Source: Neofusicoccum parvum (lineage: Eukaryota; Ascomycota; Dothideomycetes; Botryosphaeriales; Botryosphaeriaceae). Taken from it: a DNA stretch of 64,000 nucleotides. The stretch is from assembly GCA_020912385.1 (NCBI GenBank), contig CP087217.1, forward strand, positions 682,001 through 746,000, in the 5' to 3' direction. The notes below the pieces were generated by a model. That model ran no database searches and was not told the origin of the DNA. It saw only the letters and a program-made list of their open reading frames with translations. Shown piece by piece: positions 21,303-31,119 of the stretch. Within the stretch, counting starts at the first letter, position 1. Every line of letters starts with the position of its first letter. A program made the position numbers and the translations under genes.

Positions 21303-24300
21303 GTTCCCTGCATCCGTCGCAGTTTTCTGGTGGTTCCCAGGTATTGTCCCAATCTCCTTCCCACTGGAGGAGGTATCTGAACTGACCGTTAATGTAGCCA
21401 CTGTCGAGTACCTTTTCCACGACCCAGTCTTGGTTTTCGTCGGCGTCGGGATTCTCTGGTCTCATTTCTTCTGTTTGGCGCAACGGGGTGGCGTTGGCTG
21501 GTGCGGGTTCGAGTAGTGCTATATGGAAGACTGGGTGTATCCGTATTGTTTTTGGCAATTTAAGGCGGAAGTTTAATTTTCCTAGTTTCTCTGCGATCTC
21601 GAATGGCCCGATTTTCTTGAAATCCAGCTTGTTGTTTGGTCGTTTGGTCTTAATGTTTTTTCTAAGGAGGTAGACCTTATCCCCCTTCTTAAGCTTTGGT
21701 GCCTCCTGGTGCCGTCTGTCGTAGTACCTTGATATGAGGTATCTGTTGAATTCGAGGTCGAGCTGGAGTTGCTGATGGGGCGCTTTTAGTTGGTCGGCTT
21801 TAAGGATTCCTTTCTGGGCGAGGCTTTGGCTCGGGATTGGCTCTTGGTAGGCGGTTGGTTCGAATCCGTAGTTGGCGTAGAACGGAGACTCCTGTATGGC
21901 TGATGCCTTTGCGCTGTTGTACGCGAACTGAGCTAGTGGGAGTAGTTCAACCCAATTGTCTTGGCTGTAGTTCAGGTAGCAGCGGAGGTATTGCTCTAGA
22001 GTCTGATTCGTTCGTTCCGTCTGGCCGTCTGTTTGCGGGTGTGCCGTTGTTGAGAGCTTGTGTTTGCTTCCGAGTTGCCGTGTGAGGGTTTGCCAGAAGT
22101 GAGAGGTGAACAGGCGATCCCTATCCGATACCAGCTCGTCTGGTAGCCCGTGATTGCCGAGGATTGTCCTGAGGAATATATATGCCAATTCCTCTGCGTT
22201 TGCCGATTTGAGGTAGGGTAGGTAGTAGGCGTACTTCGTGAGTCTGTCTACTATCACGAGGATGGAGTCGTATTTGATCTTCGTAAGCGGTTCTTCTGAC
22301 CAGGGTAGATCCGTAATGAAGTCGAGGGTTATCGACTGCCATGGCCTTTCTGGCGCCGCTAGGGGCTGGAGGTTTCCATATGGGGCGTGTCTCGAGGCCT
22401 TGCTACGTAAGCATAGGTCGCACTGTGAGATTACTGCCTTGACGGTTCTTCTCAGTCCTGGGAAGTAGAAGTTTCTCGTGATTCGCTCGATCGTTTTTTT
22501 GATGCCTTGGTGTCCGTGTGCTGGAGCTTTGTGGAGGTCCTTGACGAGTGTTTCACGGAGTTTAGTAGGTACGTAGACCAGTCCTAGGAATAGGAGGGTT
22601 CCTTCTTCGTCCCTAGTAATCCGAGGGTCGTCTTCCTGTTTTCCAAGTTCTTCTGCACCGGTATCTCCTTCGTAGGCTTCTCGAATTTGTTGTGTCCAGG
22701 CATTGCCTTCTCGGCGTATTGCTGGCGCTAGGGCCCTTATAGGGGTGAGCGTACCGTCTGCCGCTTCTTCCAATACCGCGGGTTGATGCCCGGGTTTTCC
22801 TGTACTATGGTCTGCCCTTCTGCTTAGCGCGTCTGCGCGAGCATTCTCTGATCCCTTTCTGTAGGTAATCTTTATGTCGTAGGATGCTAGCTCTTCTGCC
22901 CATCTCACCTGTCTCCTTGTGAGTTCCTTGGTGGTGGTGAAGTAAGAAAGGTTCTTGTGGTCGCAATAGACCATGACCTGGTGCGTAGCTCCTTCTAGAT
23001 AGTGTCTCCATTCCTTGAACGCGGTAACGATGGCTAGGAGTTCCTTATCGTGGACGTCGTAATTGAGCTCTGGGGGCGTCATTTTCCGAGAGTAGTACGC
23101 GATCGGGTGGAGGCGACCTTGTTTGTCTGGTTGACTAATACAGGCGCCAATGGCGTAATCCGATGCGTCAGTTTCAAGGGTAATGGGTAGGTCTGGGTTA
23201 TAGATGCCCAAGATAGGCGCCTCGCAGAACATTCTCTTAAGCGAGTCGAACGCCTCTTGCTGTACTTGTTTCCATTTAAACCCATGTTCCTTTCGGGTGA
23301 GCCTGGTTAAGGGTTCCGTCACCTTGGAGTAGTTCATGATGAACTTACGGTAAAAGTTAGTAAATCTAAGGAAGGACTGCACTTCTTTAACCGTCTTAGG
23401 TACGGGCCAATCCCTTATTGCGTCGAGTTTGGTTTCGTCCATGCCAATATGTCTAGGGGTGATGATAAACCCTAGGAACTCTGTCCGTTGTGTGTACCAT
23501 TCGTATTTTTCTGGCGCGATTTGGAGATCCTTTTCCTGTAGTGCCTTTAGGACTTGATGGATATGCTTGGTATGTTCTTCAAGCGTGTCTGAGTAGATGA
23601 TGATGTCGTCCAGGTAAGCCGTACAAAATACATCCAAATACGGACGTAGGGTATCGTTGACTAGGCTCTGGAATGTACCTGGGGCGTTGGTAAGCCCAAA
23701 AGGCATGACGGTATACTCGAAGTGTCCTAGGCGTGTTCTAAACGCGGTTTTCCATTCTTCTCCTTCCTTCATGCGGACTAGGTAGTATCCTTCACGGAGG
23801 TCGAACTTCGTAAAGTATTTTGCCGTCCTGAACTTGTCCTGTAGTTCGTCTATCCTTGGGAGTGGATACCGGTTCTTCACCGTGATGTCGTTTAGCTGCC
23901 GGTAGTCGACGCAGAGTCGTAGCTTGCCGTTTTTCTTCGGGACGAATAGAATAGGGTATCCTGCCGGTAATGATGACGGGCGGATGTATCCTCTTTCTAA
24001 ATTCTTGTCGATGTATTCCCTTAAAGCCTCGAGCTCCTTTCCTGATAGGGAGTAGATTGGCTTGAACGCTGGCTGCGTTCCTGGGATAAGGGGTATCTCG
24101 TGGTCCCATGGCTTATGCTCTGGTAGCTGTCCTTTGCCTCGTTCTTGGAAGATCCTTGGATATTTCCAGAATTCCTGAGGTACCGTTTCTAGCTCTGGTA
24201 TCGGTGCTGATTCTTTCTTAGTAGGCCTTATAAATCCGTCCTGGTCGCCGTGCCTGACTGCTGAAATGCCTTTCCCTAGGGAGCCTGCCTTCCTGTAGGC

Positions 24301-25155
24301 ATTCCTTATGGCGTATCCCTGGTTGATCCTCTGGGGGCAGTCCCCTCCGACTGGCTTTGGGTTGTTATTCTCTTCTAGTGAGACCCCGTTGTGGGAGCTT
24401 CGTTGCATCTGTGCGACGATTCTTTGCTCCATTTCTCGGCTAGGCTTAACGTAAACCACGTACGCTTTCTCACCTCTGTGCCTCATACGCCTTAGCGCCG
24501 CAGCGGATATTTCCCTTATTTCGACCGGGTCTTTCTGCCTCTGGCGGCTCAGGCCTTCTTGGCCCTGGCGGCTCTCGGTGGCGGGTTTCCCTGTGCTACG
24601 TTTCGTGCTTGCTAAGTGGCGCTTGCATGCTTCGTTTGGGAACGTAATCTCGTTCGTTCCCCAGCGGATATGGGGCTCGTGTGTCCTGAGCCATGGTATG
24701 CCTAGGATGATATCGTGTCCTGGCATCTTCGTGATGTCGAGGTTGATTCTTTCTCGGTGGTTGTTGATGGTGACCGTTGACTGGTCTGTTTCCATCCTAA
24801 CCCATCCATCGCCGTAGTCTGCGGCTGATCCATCTACGGTTGAGAGGCGATAGGGCTCGCTCTTAGTAGCGTAGTGTAGGCCGTGCTTAATGACGAAGGT
24901 GTGGCTGATGAGGTTTGCACTTGCTCCACTATCGATCATAGCTCTAGCTGGCTTATTGTTGATTCGTACAGGGACTACAAGTTGTCTCCATAGATCTGGT
25001 CCGGTGAGTGATGTGCCGTTCGCTGTGCGTGATACCTGGTTGAGGGACCTAGTTCCCGGCCCCTCCTGTGGGTCCTGACATTCAGGGAGGCCGTCTAGTT
25101 TTTTGACTGCTGGGAGTCTTGAGCTGGGTACTCGCCTTCTGGGACTTGGATCCAT
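21250..25155 (-). CDS. Chromovirus Pol polyprotein
   Basis: One uninterrupted 1301-codon frame. Residues 75-79 are the aspartic protease DSGAS. Reverse transcriptase spans about 380-560 with YLDD at 514-517. RNase H follows about 645-775 (TDASDYAIGA). Integrase has the zinc-binding H-H-C-C part about 875-916 and the catalytic Asp945, Asp1011 and Glu1047. A chromodomain closes the protein (about 1243-1295, with the aromatic WEPPENC motif) and would direct integration to modified chromatin. Pol is in the -1 frame relative to gag. Directly before the ATG at 25155 lies an in-frame TAA (25156-25158), and 101 bp separate it from the gag stop, so how pol was translated is unclear. The intact length suggests recent activity. 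Confidence 0.93.
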   Translation of the reverse strand: MDPSPRRRVPSSRLPAVKKLDGLPECQDPQEGPGTRSLNQVSRTANGTSLTGPDLWRQLVVPVRINNKPARAMIDSGASANLISHTFVIKHGLHYATKSEPYRLSTVDGSAADYGDGWVRMETDQSTVTINNHRERINLDITKMPGHDIILGIPWLRTHEPHIRWGTNEITFPNEACKRHLASTKRSTGKPATESRQGQEGLSRQRQKDPVEIREISAAALRRMRHRGEKAYVVYVKPSREMEQRIVAQMQRSSHNGVSLEENNNPKPVGGDCPQRINQGYAIRNAYRKAGSLGKGISAVRHGDQDGFIRPTKKESAPIPELETVPQEFWKYPRIFQERGKGQLPEHKPWDHEIPLIPGTQPAFKPIYSLSGKELEALREYIDKNLERGYIRPSSLPAGYPILFVPKKNGKLRLCVDYRQLNDITVKNRYPLPRIDELQDKFRTAKYFTKFDLREGYYLVRMKEGEEWKTAFRTRLGHFEYTVMPFGLTNAPGTFQSLVNDTLRPYLDVFCTAYLDDIIIYSDTLEEHTKHIHQVLKALQEKDLQIAPEKYEWYTQRTEFLGFIITPRHIGMDETKLDAIRDWPVPKTVKEVQSFLRFTNFYRKFIMNYSKVTEPLTRLTRKEHGFKWKQVQQEAFDSLKRMFCEAPILGIYNPDLPITLETDASDYAIGACISQPDKQGRLHPIAYYSRKMTPPELNYDVHDKELLAIVTAFKEWRHYLEGATHQVMVYCDHKNLSYFTTTKELTRRQVRWAEELASYDIKITYRKGSENARADALSRRADHSTGKPGHQPAVLEEAADGTLTPIRALAPAIRREGNAWTQQIREAYEGDTGAEELGKQEDDPRITRDEEGTLLFLGLVYVPTKLRETLVKDLHKAPAHGHQGIKKTIERITRNFYFPGLRRTVKAVISQCDLCLRSKASRHAPYGNLQPLAAPERPWQSITLDFITDLPWSEEPLTKIKYDSILVIVDRLTKYAYYLPYLKSANAEELAYIFLRTILGNHGLPDELVSDRDRLFTSHFWQTLTRQLGSKHKLSTTAHPQTDGQTERTNQTLEQYLRCYLNYSQDNWVELLPLAQFAYNSAKASAIQESPFYANYGFEPTAYQEPIPSQSLAQKGILKADQLKAPHQQLQLDLEFNRYLISRYYDRRHQEAPKLKKGDKVYLLRKNIKTKRPNNKLDFKKIGPFEIAEKLGKLNFRLKLPKTIRIHPVFHIALLEPAPANATPLRQTEEMRPENPDADENQDWVVEKVLDSGYINGQFRYLLQWEGDWDNTWEPPENCDGCRELIDEFHRRNPERPLPPS

Positions 25156-25256
25156 TTAGTACGCGTGCCATCTTGGTGGGAGCGCCGTTCGTAGGGCTTG
25201 TTATCCCGGATTTCCCATTCGACCATGTAACAGTCTTTGATGTCGATGCCTGGGAT

Positions 25257-26585
25257 CTATATTCCTTTGGCTGGGTTGCCATTTTCGGCGGGGAGCTTCC
25301 ACGTGAGGCCTTGGTTGCTGGCTTGGCTAAGCATCGTATCGAGGAGCTCTTCTTCCTGTAGGGGCTCCTTCTGTTCCTCGGTTCCTAGATTTTCCTCTGG
25401 TTCCGGGGTGCTGTCGTATATTTCCCCTGTATCGCTGTTGACCAGTTCCTCGTCCTTTGGGAAGTCGTCGATAAAGTTATCGATCTCTATTACTTCCTCA
25501 TTTCGGGTTGCTGGCGCGATTTGCCGCTTCCTAGGCTTCTTTGGGTACCACCCTGTGGCGTCTTTATCGCTTTGGTGGGTTTGACAGTTGTCGTTGTAGC
25601 ACGCTGTCCAGCTTAGGGAGTTGTGGTTATTCAGCTGTCGTGCTGTTACCGTAGTTTCTCGGTTTACCGCGGAGGAGTTCTTCTCCTTTCGGTTACGCGG
25701 GTTTTGCGGGCAGTTGTGGCCGTATTTCCAGTCTTTACCGCAGTGGATGTAGAGCTTATCCTTGAAGCGCTGCTTCTGTTCTTCTATCCACTCTGGGCGT
25801 GGGCCTCGGCTTTTATTATTCCTGTCCTTGCCTCGGCGTGGGTTCTGGTTGTTTCCTCGGTTGACGTTATTAATTTCCATGGCGTCTCCTCCTTCCTGCG
25901 TATGTCTTGGGCGTGCTGGCCGCGTTGTGTTGGCTGGGTAGTGCTCGGAGCGTCTTTTCCAGAAGCGGTCGTCGAGTCGCCTAGCGAGTTCGATCATGTC
26001 GTCGAGTTTTTCAGGGTAGGAATGGAAGGCCATGGCGTCTTTGATATTAGGCTTGAGTCCCTTATAGAAGTGGTCCCTTTGTGCTTGATCTGACCATCCT
26101 TCAAGGAAGGCGGCTGCCTGCCTAAAGTTGGAGGTATAGTCGGCCACTGACCCCTTCTGTTGGATTCCCATGATCTTCTGGGTTGCTTATCGGACTTCAT
26201 CGACGTCGTTGAATGCCCGTTTTAACTGAGCCACGAATTTGCCGTAGTCGTTAAACATATCCTTAGTAGTCTGGGACTGTGCCGTCTTGGGTTTGTGGAG
26301 ATGTTCGTTGAGATAGGGTTCGAACCATCGTTCTGCCGTTCCGCGTAGGTAGGTTGAGGCGAAGAGGACCTTGTCTTCTTTATACTCGAATTGGTCGCTA
26401 TAGATCCTGATATACCGTTCGAGCTGGGATACGAAGCCTTGTAGCTTCTGACGGTTCCTGTCGAAGGTATTAGGGTTTCTAATTTTGACCTTGCGTGCCC
26501 TTGGTGTTGCCTGTTCTTCTTGGAGCTCCTGGAGCTGTTCGAGGCGGCCTTCGAGAGCCTTGATCGTGGCGACGAGATGCTCCAT
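25257..26585 (-). pseudogene. Chromovirus Gag with one in-frame nonsense codon
   Basis: The frame opens MEHLVATIKALEGRLEQLQ, a coiled coil, followed by the capsid-like retrotransposon gag domain with YLRGTAERWFEPYL. It stops at TAA 26187-26189 and resumes in the same frame as ATQKIMGIQQKGSVADY. A single CAA-to-TAA change explains the stop. Near the C-terminus is a nucleic-acid-binding knuckle of the C-x2-C-x7-H-x-C kind (YIHCGKDWKYGHNC), in which the first cysteine is now tyrosine, consistent with TGC-to-TAC. The last hundred residues are acidic. Total length would be about 442 residues. The element is therefore probably unable to make full-length Gag. Confidence 0.85.
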
Positions 26586-26732
26586 TATTGGCTATAGGGC
26601 TGTCATATTGTCGTCCTGCTTGTCAGTTCGCTTTTGCAGGGATATACTTCTCTTTCCTTCTCGGCGGACCTTCTTAGCGGAACTTGAGCGCCAAGACGGT
26701 CTGTCCTTCTCTTGCAAGGAGGGTGGTCAAAG

Positions 26733-27178
26733 TGTAACGGAGTGCCTTCTACTACACGACTTCGGAGTCGTCGGGTAGGAGTTAGGTAACTGAAGGGTTT
26801 ACCTTGAGGACAAGAGTGGGTAAGGATAAGCGAGAAGAGAAGTGGGATGTTCACGTACGGACTGGAATGCACGCGATAAGACTCGTTACTAGCAATAAGT
26901 GAGATTGCTACTTTGAGTTGACTATAAAGGGTCAAGTATCTAGCTAAGTGAGTGTGCTTATATACTGTAGGAAAGCTATGACAATCTGGATGTCCCTTAT
27001 GGATATGAGGGTTGGATGGCCCTCATGGATTTAAGGGTTGGATCTGTTCTGATCCAATGTGGGTCCTTATGGAGCCGTACGTGGTGTAGCACGTGATGTC
27101 TTCCTTGGCGTTTGTTCTTGCGCCCGTTGTCCGCGCTTCCCGTCTTCCCTCATCTTAGTCGGACTGGGGTTCGTAACA
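26733..27178 (-). repeat. 5' LTR of nested chromovirus (446 bp)
   Basis: Matches 19979-20424 over its full length with 12 differences, all transitions. It must contain the promoter of the minus-strand transcript. Confidence 0.93.
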
Positions 27179-27183
27179 GTCGC
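27179..27183. repeat. Target-site duplication GTCGC, right copy
   Basis: Follows the ..AACA end of the nested element and continues as CTAAATGATAGG, as at 14665 in unit A. Confidence 0.92.
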
Positions 27184-27891
27184 TAAATGATAGGCGTAGT
27201 TGGTCTAGTAGGTACTGAGCAGTTATATTACTTGTATTAGTGGTGGCTTATATCTAGGGCTGTAGCTAACGCGCTGCCTCGCCTCTAAGTCGATTATAGA
27301 GTATAAAGAACTTGGTTGCCTTGTTATAGTTATTATAATCTATAGAGAGCTTTGCTAAGGCCTAAGAGATCTAGGGTTCGAGTTTATCCCTATTGCCTGA
27401 GAACTTAGCGAGGGGGCTAAGGTTCTTAGTAGGCTTGTTATTTTAAGAGGAAGGCGCGTGTTCTTAGGGCTAGGCTGTAGCCTATGCTTAGGGAGGCTCG
27501 GTCGGTTGTTACTCAGAAATTATAGTTCTAGTTTAGGACGTCTATTACTCCTTTTCCAGCTATTCCACCTTGCTATTTAGTACGCTCATCTAAGCTATTA
27601 TCTACTATAGTATCTACTTTATTTCTTAGGATTCTTAAGCCCGTTGCTCCTCCTTATACTATAGGTTAACTATTCTAAGAATCCCTCGCTTCGTGTTACT
27701 TCTAGTGATTCTAGTGATTCTAGTGATTCCAGTGATTCCAGTAATTCTAGTGATTCCAGTGATTCTAGTAATTCCAGTGATTCTAGTGATTCCAGTGATT
27801 CTAGTGATTCCAGTGATTCTAGTGATTCTAGTGCGAGACTGTACTAATAATCCAGTTCTAATAAGTCTAGTAGGTTTAAAGTCTTAGCTAT
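27184..27891 (-). pseudogene. Gypsy unit B, gag/leader remnant (right part)
   Basis: Collinear with 14670-15379 of unit A. No open frame is preserved. It contains the second 9-bp minisatellite. Confidence 0.75.
27702..27833. repeat. 9-bp minisatellite in unit B
   Basis: About 14.7 copies of CTAGTGATT/CCAGTGATT, versus about 8.6 at the same place in unit A, so the array length varies between copies of the element. Confidence 0.88.
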
Positions 27892-28072
27892 TATTAGGGC
27901 TTAACCTTAGGATGATTACTGAAAGGTTTATTACGCTATATACGTTAAGCTAAGACTTAAAGAGAAGAAGAAGAAGAAGAATAAAGAAGAAAACTTAAAT
28001 ATAAAGAGGGCTTAGTATTACGTAACTACTGATGATCCTCTAAGGCTTCTCCTAAGGCTTTAGACTCTAACA
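27892..28072 (-). repeat. Gypsy LTR4 (181 bp)
   Basis: Starts TATTAGGGCTTAACC and ends GACTCTAACA, followed by CTAAG. Confidence 0.85.
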
Positions 28073-28560
28073 CTAAGAAGGTAGAGTATAGATACTATAA
28101 CTAGTAGAAACTATAGACTACTACACCCTTCTATTAATAAAGAAAGGGGTTTAAGTAGTAATAAAGTAGTTTCTACACCTAGGGCTACTAAACTAATTTA
28201 GTCTAGCAAGAGAGATAGACTAGGAGGCTAAGAAGATCTACTAGGAGAACTATTAGGAGAACTAGAATCTTAACTAGAAGAACTAGCACTAGGATATAGG
28301 AGAAAGAGAGAGCTAAGGTTAATACCTAGCTAATATAAGACTACTATAGTAGCTTCTACTAGTAAGTAGGAAAAACGGAATATAAAGAGACAACTAACCT
28401 AAGAAGAAAGAAGGAGTTTTTTATCTAGGAGACTAGGTTTTCCCTCTTATATAAAATATCGCAGATAGCCTACCCCGTATAGACCTGAAAGAGAGCTATA
28501 TTAGGAAGAAAATGAATTTATCTATCTATCTATAGAAATTAATAAAAAAAATAAAGAGTA
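28073..28560 (+). mobile_element. LINE copy 1, 3' segment
   Basis: Resumes the LINE interrupted at 8870 (CTAAG duplication at 28073-28077). It aligns with the reverse complement of copy 2 from its AGGCAGAGCCCAGATGC region to the 3' untranslated part, for example GAGAGAGCTA..AATACCTAG and TAGCCTACCCCGTATAGACC. Heavily RIP-mutated, with no open frame. It ends in A-rich sequence. Confidence 0.75.
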
Positions 28561-28850
28561 TTAGAATAATTTAATAAAAAATTAAATATAAAAAAATAAA
28601 GAAATAGCTATTTATATAATTAAAATCTAGATTTATACTTAGAATTATTACTAAAATAAAATCCTTTATAATTAAAATAAAAATAAATAGATTCATTTTC
28701 ATCCCGATTTAGCTCCCTTACGGGTCCATGCGGGGTAGGCTATCTATAGTAGTTTACACGAGGGGGAAAACCTTTTCTAGGTAGAAAACCTCTCCTCTCT
28801 TTTATATTGGGTGCATTACCCCTTCTTTTCCCGTTTTTCTGCTTACCAGT
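28370..28850. repeat. Inverted repeat formed by two LINE 3' ends
   Basis: The plus-strand arm near 28370-28530 and the minus-strand arm near 28680-28850 share GATAGCCTACCCCG and the flanking sequence. They are separated by about 150 bp of AT-rich DNA, so two LINE tails face each other. Confidence 0.65.
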
Positions 28851-29460
28851 AGTGGCTGCTGTGGCAGTCCTATAATTACCCTAGGTATTGATTCCTAGCT
28901 CTCTCATTCCATCCTAGTCTCCTTGGTCCACTGGGTCCTCCTGGTCCTCTTGGTTTTCCTGGTCTATTTCCTTCGCCAGGCTAAATTGGCCTAGCAGCCC
29001 CAGCTTTAGAAACCACTCTGTAGCCGCATAGACTCCTTTCTTTGTTGTCAGCAGAGTGCGGTAGTCTGTGGTTTGAGCTTTATAAAGCATCTGGGCTCTG
29101 CCTGCTTGGAAGTGAGGACAGAACAAGAGGATATGCTTTAGAGTTTGTCTGTGCCAGCCGCATGGGCATGCAGGGCTTGGATGGTCTGGTACCTTGCGTC
29201 TAGAGAGGTAGTCCTCCAGTCCAATATGTTCTGTTCTCAGCAGGGTAAGGAGTGTACTCTGTGGTTTCAGTAGGCCACTGTGTAGTTGCCTGATCTTTGG
29301 GTTCCAGGGTGCACTCTGGGCTACTGGCCTCCCCTCCTGCCTGGTTTGCTCTGTCCACCTCTTTTTCCACTGCTCCCTTATTGCCATGCGGAGTTGGGTC
29401 CTCTGTGGTAGTTTCTGTGCATTAGGTGGGCAGCTACTAAGGAGGGAGTTCACTCTCCAA
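28620..29460 (-). mobile_element. LINE copy 2, 5'-truncated, inverted
   Basis: Only the 3' end of a Tad-like LINE is present: the last 179 codons of ORF2 plus a 3' untranslated region. 5' truncation is typical of LINE integration. CpA and TpG are frequent here, so this copy has largely escaped RIP, unlike copy 1. Confidence 0.75.
28914..29453 (-). pseudogene. C-terminal fragment of LINE ORF2 polyprotein
   Basis: Open for 179 codons and ending in a normal stop. It carries STLLTLLRTEHIGLEDYL and a cysteine/histidine motif, CPCGWHRQTLKHILLFC, found at the extreme C-terminus of Tad-clade LINE polymerases. It then ends in a Gln-Glu-Asp repeat (QENQEDQEDPVDQGD) encoded by a small GTCCTCCTG-like minisatellite. 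The 5' two thirds of the ORF, including the polymerase core, are missing. It served to identify the mutated copy 1. Confidence 0.8.
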
Positions 29461-29803
29461 TAATCTAGTATAATTTAAGATCTTTTCGAGAACAAGAAAC
29501 TCGACCAACCAAACCGACCCCCCCGATTTGGCTTAAACTCGCACACCGGGTAAAGCAGCTACGCTGCAACCCGTCCCTCGAACGGCAGCGCGCGCCGACT
29601 GCGCGCTGTCGAGTTATCGCGGTTTCCTTCTCCTAACCTCCCTTTCTAACCTCGAGCGACGCGCCCCTTTTTATACGAAAATTTGCGCAAAATCGGCCCG
29701 ATTCTAGCCGAAACCGGCGCTCGGCACCTCTCCTAGTAACCTCGGCTATCTAGCCTCACGGCTAAATGCCCCCCAGGACACCTCCCAGGACCTTGACCAG
29801 GAA

Positions 29804-30163
29804 ATGGACCTCGACAGCGCCCCCCCTACCCCTACCCCTGGCCCTAGCGGCCAGAAGCGGACTAGGGAGGTTACGCCACCCCCTCCAGGCCATACTAAGA
29901 CCCCCCCTGCCCGCCCTACCCCTGGAATCCAACGCGAAACCGTGCCTTTTTCAGAATTCCTTCAGCAAAGAGGCCAAATCTCGCCTAAAACCCCTCTAGT
30001 CCCGGAAATTAGGCGTAACCAGCCTATTCCGACCCAAGTTGAGTGCGAAAACACGACTAAGACCCCTCCAGTCCTAGGAAATAGGCTAATCCAGCCAGTT
30101 TCCAGCCAAAATTCGACTGCCCCGCTAAGTCTTGACTACTATCCCTCCCAGCGCAGGAAATAG
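29804..30163 (+). pseudogene. LINE ORF1 (Gag-like) N-terminal part
   Basis: 119 codons starting MDLDSAPPTPTPGPSG, rich in Pro, Thr and Ser as in ORF1 proteins of Tad-type LINEs, ending at a TAG that fits CAG-to-TAG. Homology to copy 1 continues past the stop to about 30420. Confidence 0.6.
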
Positions 30164-31119
30164 GCCTAACTAGCCTATTCCTGCGCAATTACCTCGATAA
30201 AACCTGACTGAAACCCCTCTAGTCCCAGGAAATAGGCCGTTTCGGCCCTAATTGCCGGAATTTTCGAATTCCTAAGATGCCCTACTTGCTACTAGGGATC
30301 TAGTCCGCCAGGCAATTAAAAAATTAACGGACCGAGAGCAGGAATCGCGCCTACTAGACCTCCTAGAGGTCTTTCGCGAATACATGGAAAAGGGGAGGCT
30401 TAATTTTACCTTATCTATCTTGGGAACCATAATACATGCCGTCGAACATGCGGCTAATACGGTTACTAAGGTAGCTAGAGGCCTTACCTACGCGTAAGCA
30501 ACTAGGTCTAACCTCCCCACCTAACCCTAGGCCTAGGCCCCCTCTACCCACACCCCCTCAACCCTCTAGGAGGCCCCTACGCCTAATAGGGTAATTAAGA
30601 ATAATCTTAAATCTCGCCAGATCGTTCTACTTACGCCTAAATTAACGCTAGATTTCTCTCCCTAGCAGGTAAGGGACTCCTTGAATAGGGTATTCTAGGA
30701 AAAAGGGGCGGCTACCCCTATAGTCGCCTTAGTCACCCTTACCCCTAGGGGTAATTTCCTCCTTACTACGACCCCTAACTTTAACATAAAATACCTTATA
30801 GAAAATAGGGTAATTTAGCAAGATATCCTCTCGTATAAGGATTAAGTTAAAAATACCCTCTAGTTTAAGGTCGCTATCTACGGCGTACTAACTAACCTTA
30901 ACCTAGTAGTTATTAAGGACGAACTCTGGTCCTATAATAACCTAAAAATAGCCGGGAACCCCTTCTAGCTGTCCTCCCTAGATAAAAGGAAAACTAACCA
31001 AGCCGGCTTAATCTATATAGCTTTTACTAACCAAGTGGACTAAAAAAGGGCAATCTAGTCGAAACTTTTTCTAGCTAGAATTAGCCTAAAAGTCAAGAAA
31101 ATATAGGCGGTCCTGCGTA

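Larger units (their letters stand above)
19979..27178 (-). mobile_element. Nested chromodomain Ty3/Gypsy retrotransposon (7.2 kb)
   Basis: Complete element with two 446-bp LTRs, 5-bp target duplication, gag, and a pol ordered protease - reverse transcriptase - RNase H - integrase - chromodomain, which places it in the chromoviruses of the Metaviridae. Coding is on the minus strand, so the right LTR is the 5' LTR. Base composition is normal, unlike the host elements around it, so it arrived after the main RIP of units A and B. It is lightly mutated itself: the LTRs differ at 12 positions, all transitions, and gag carries one stop. No clear tRNA-type primer site starting TGG follows the 5' LTR. 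Confidence 0.93.
8871..28072 (-). mobile_element. Tandem Ty3/Gypsy array inserted in LINE copy 1
   Basis: The layout is LTR1 (8871-9051), 500-bp module, LTR2 (9556-9739), module, internal A (10240-15379), LTR3 (15380-15563), internal B (15564-27891, split by a nested element), LTR4 (27892-28072). Internal A is about 5.14 kb. Internal B without the nested element is about 5.12 kb, so these are two full units sharing the central LTR, as unequal recombination between LTRs would produce. Coding strand is minus throughout. The whole array behaves as one insertion with a 5-bp duplication, CTAAG. Both units are RIP-mutated, unit B more heavily. Confidence 0.85.

Noticed and set aside
27693..27887. 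Frame encoding Val/Ile/Pro repeats
   Set aside because: It is only the translation of the 9-bp minisatellite inside a dead Gypsy leader.
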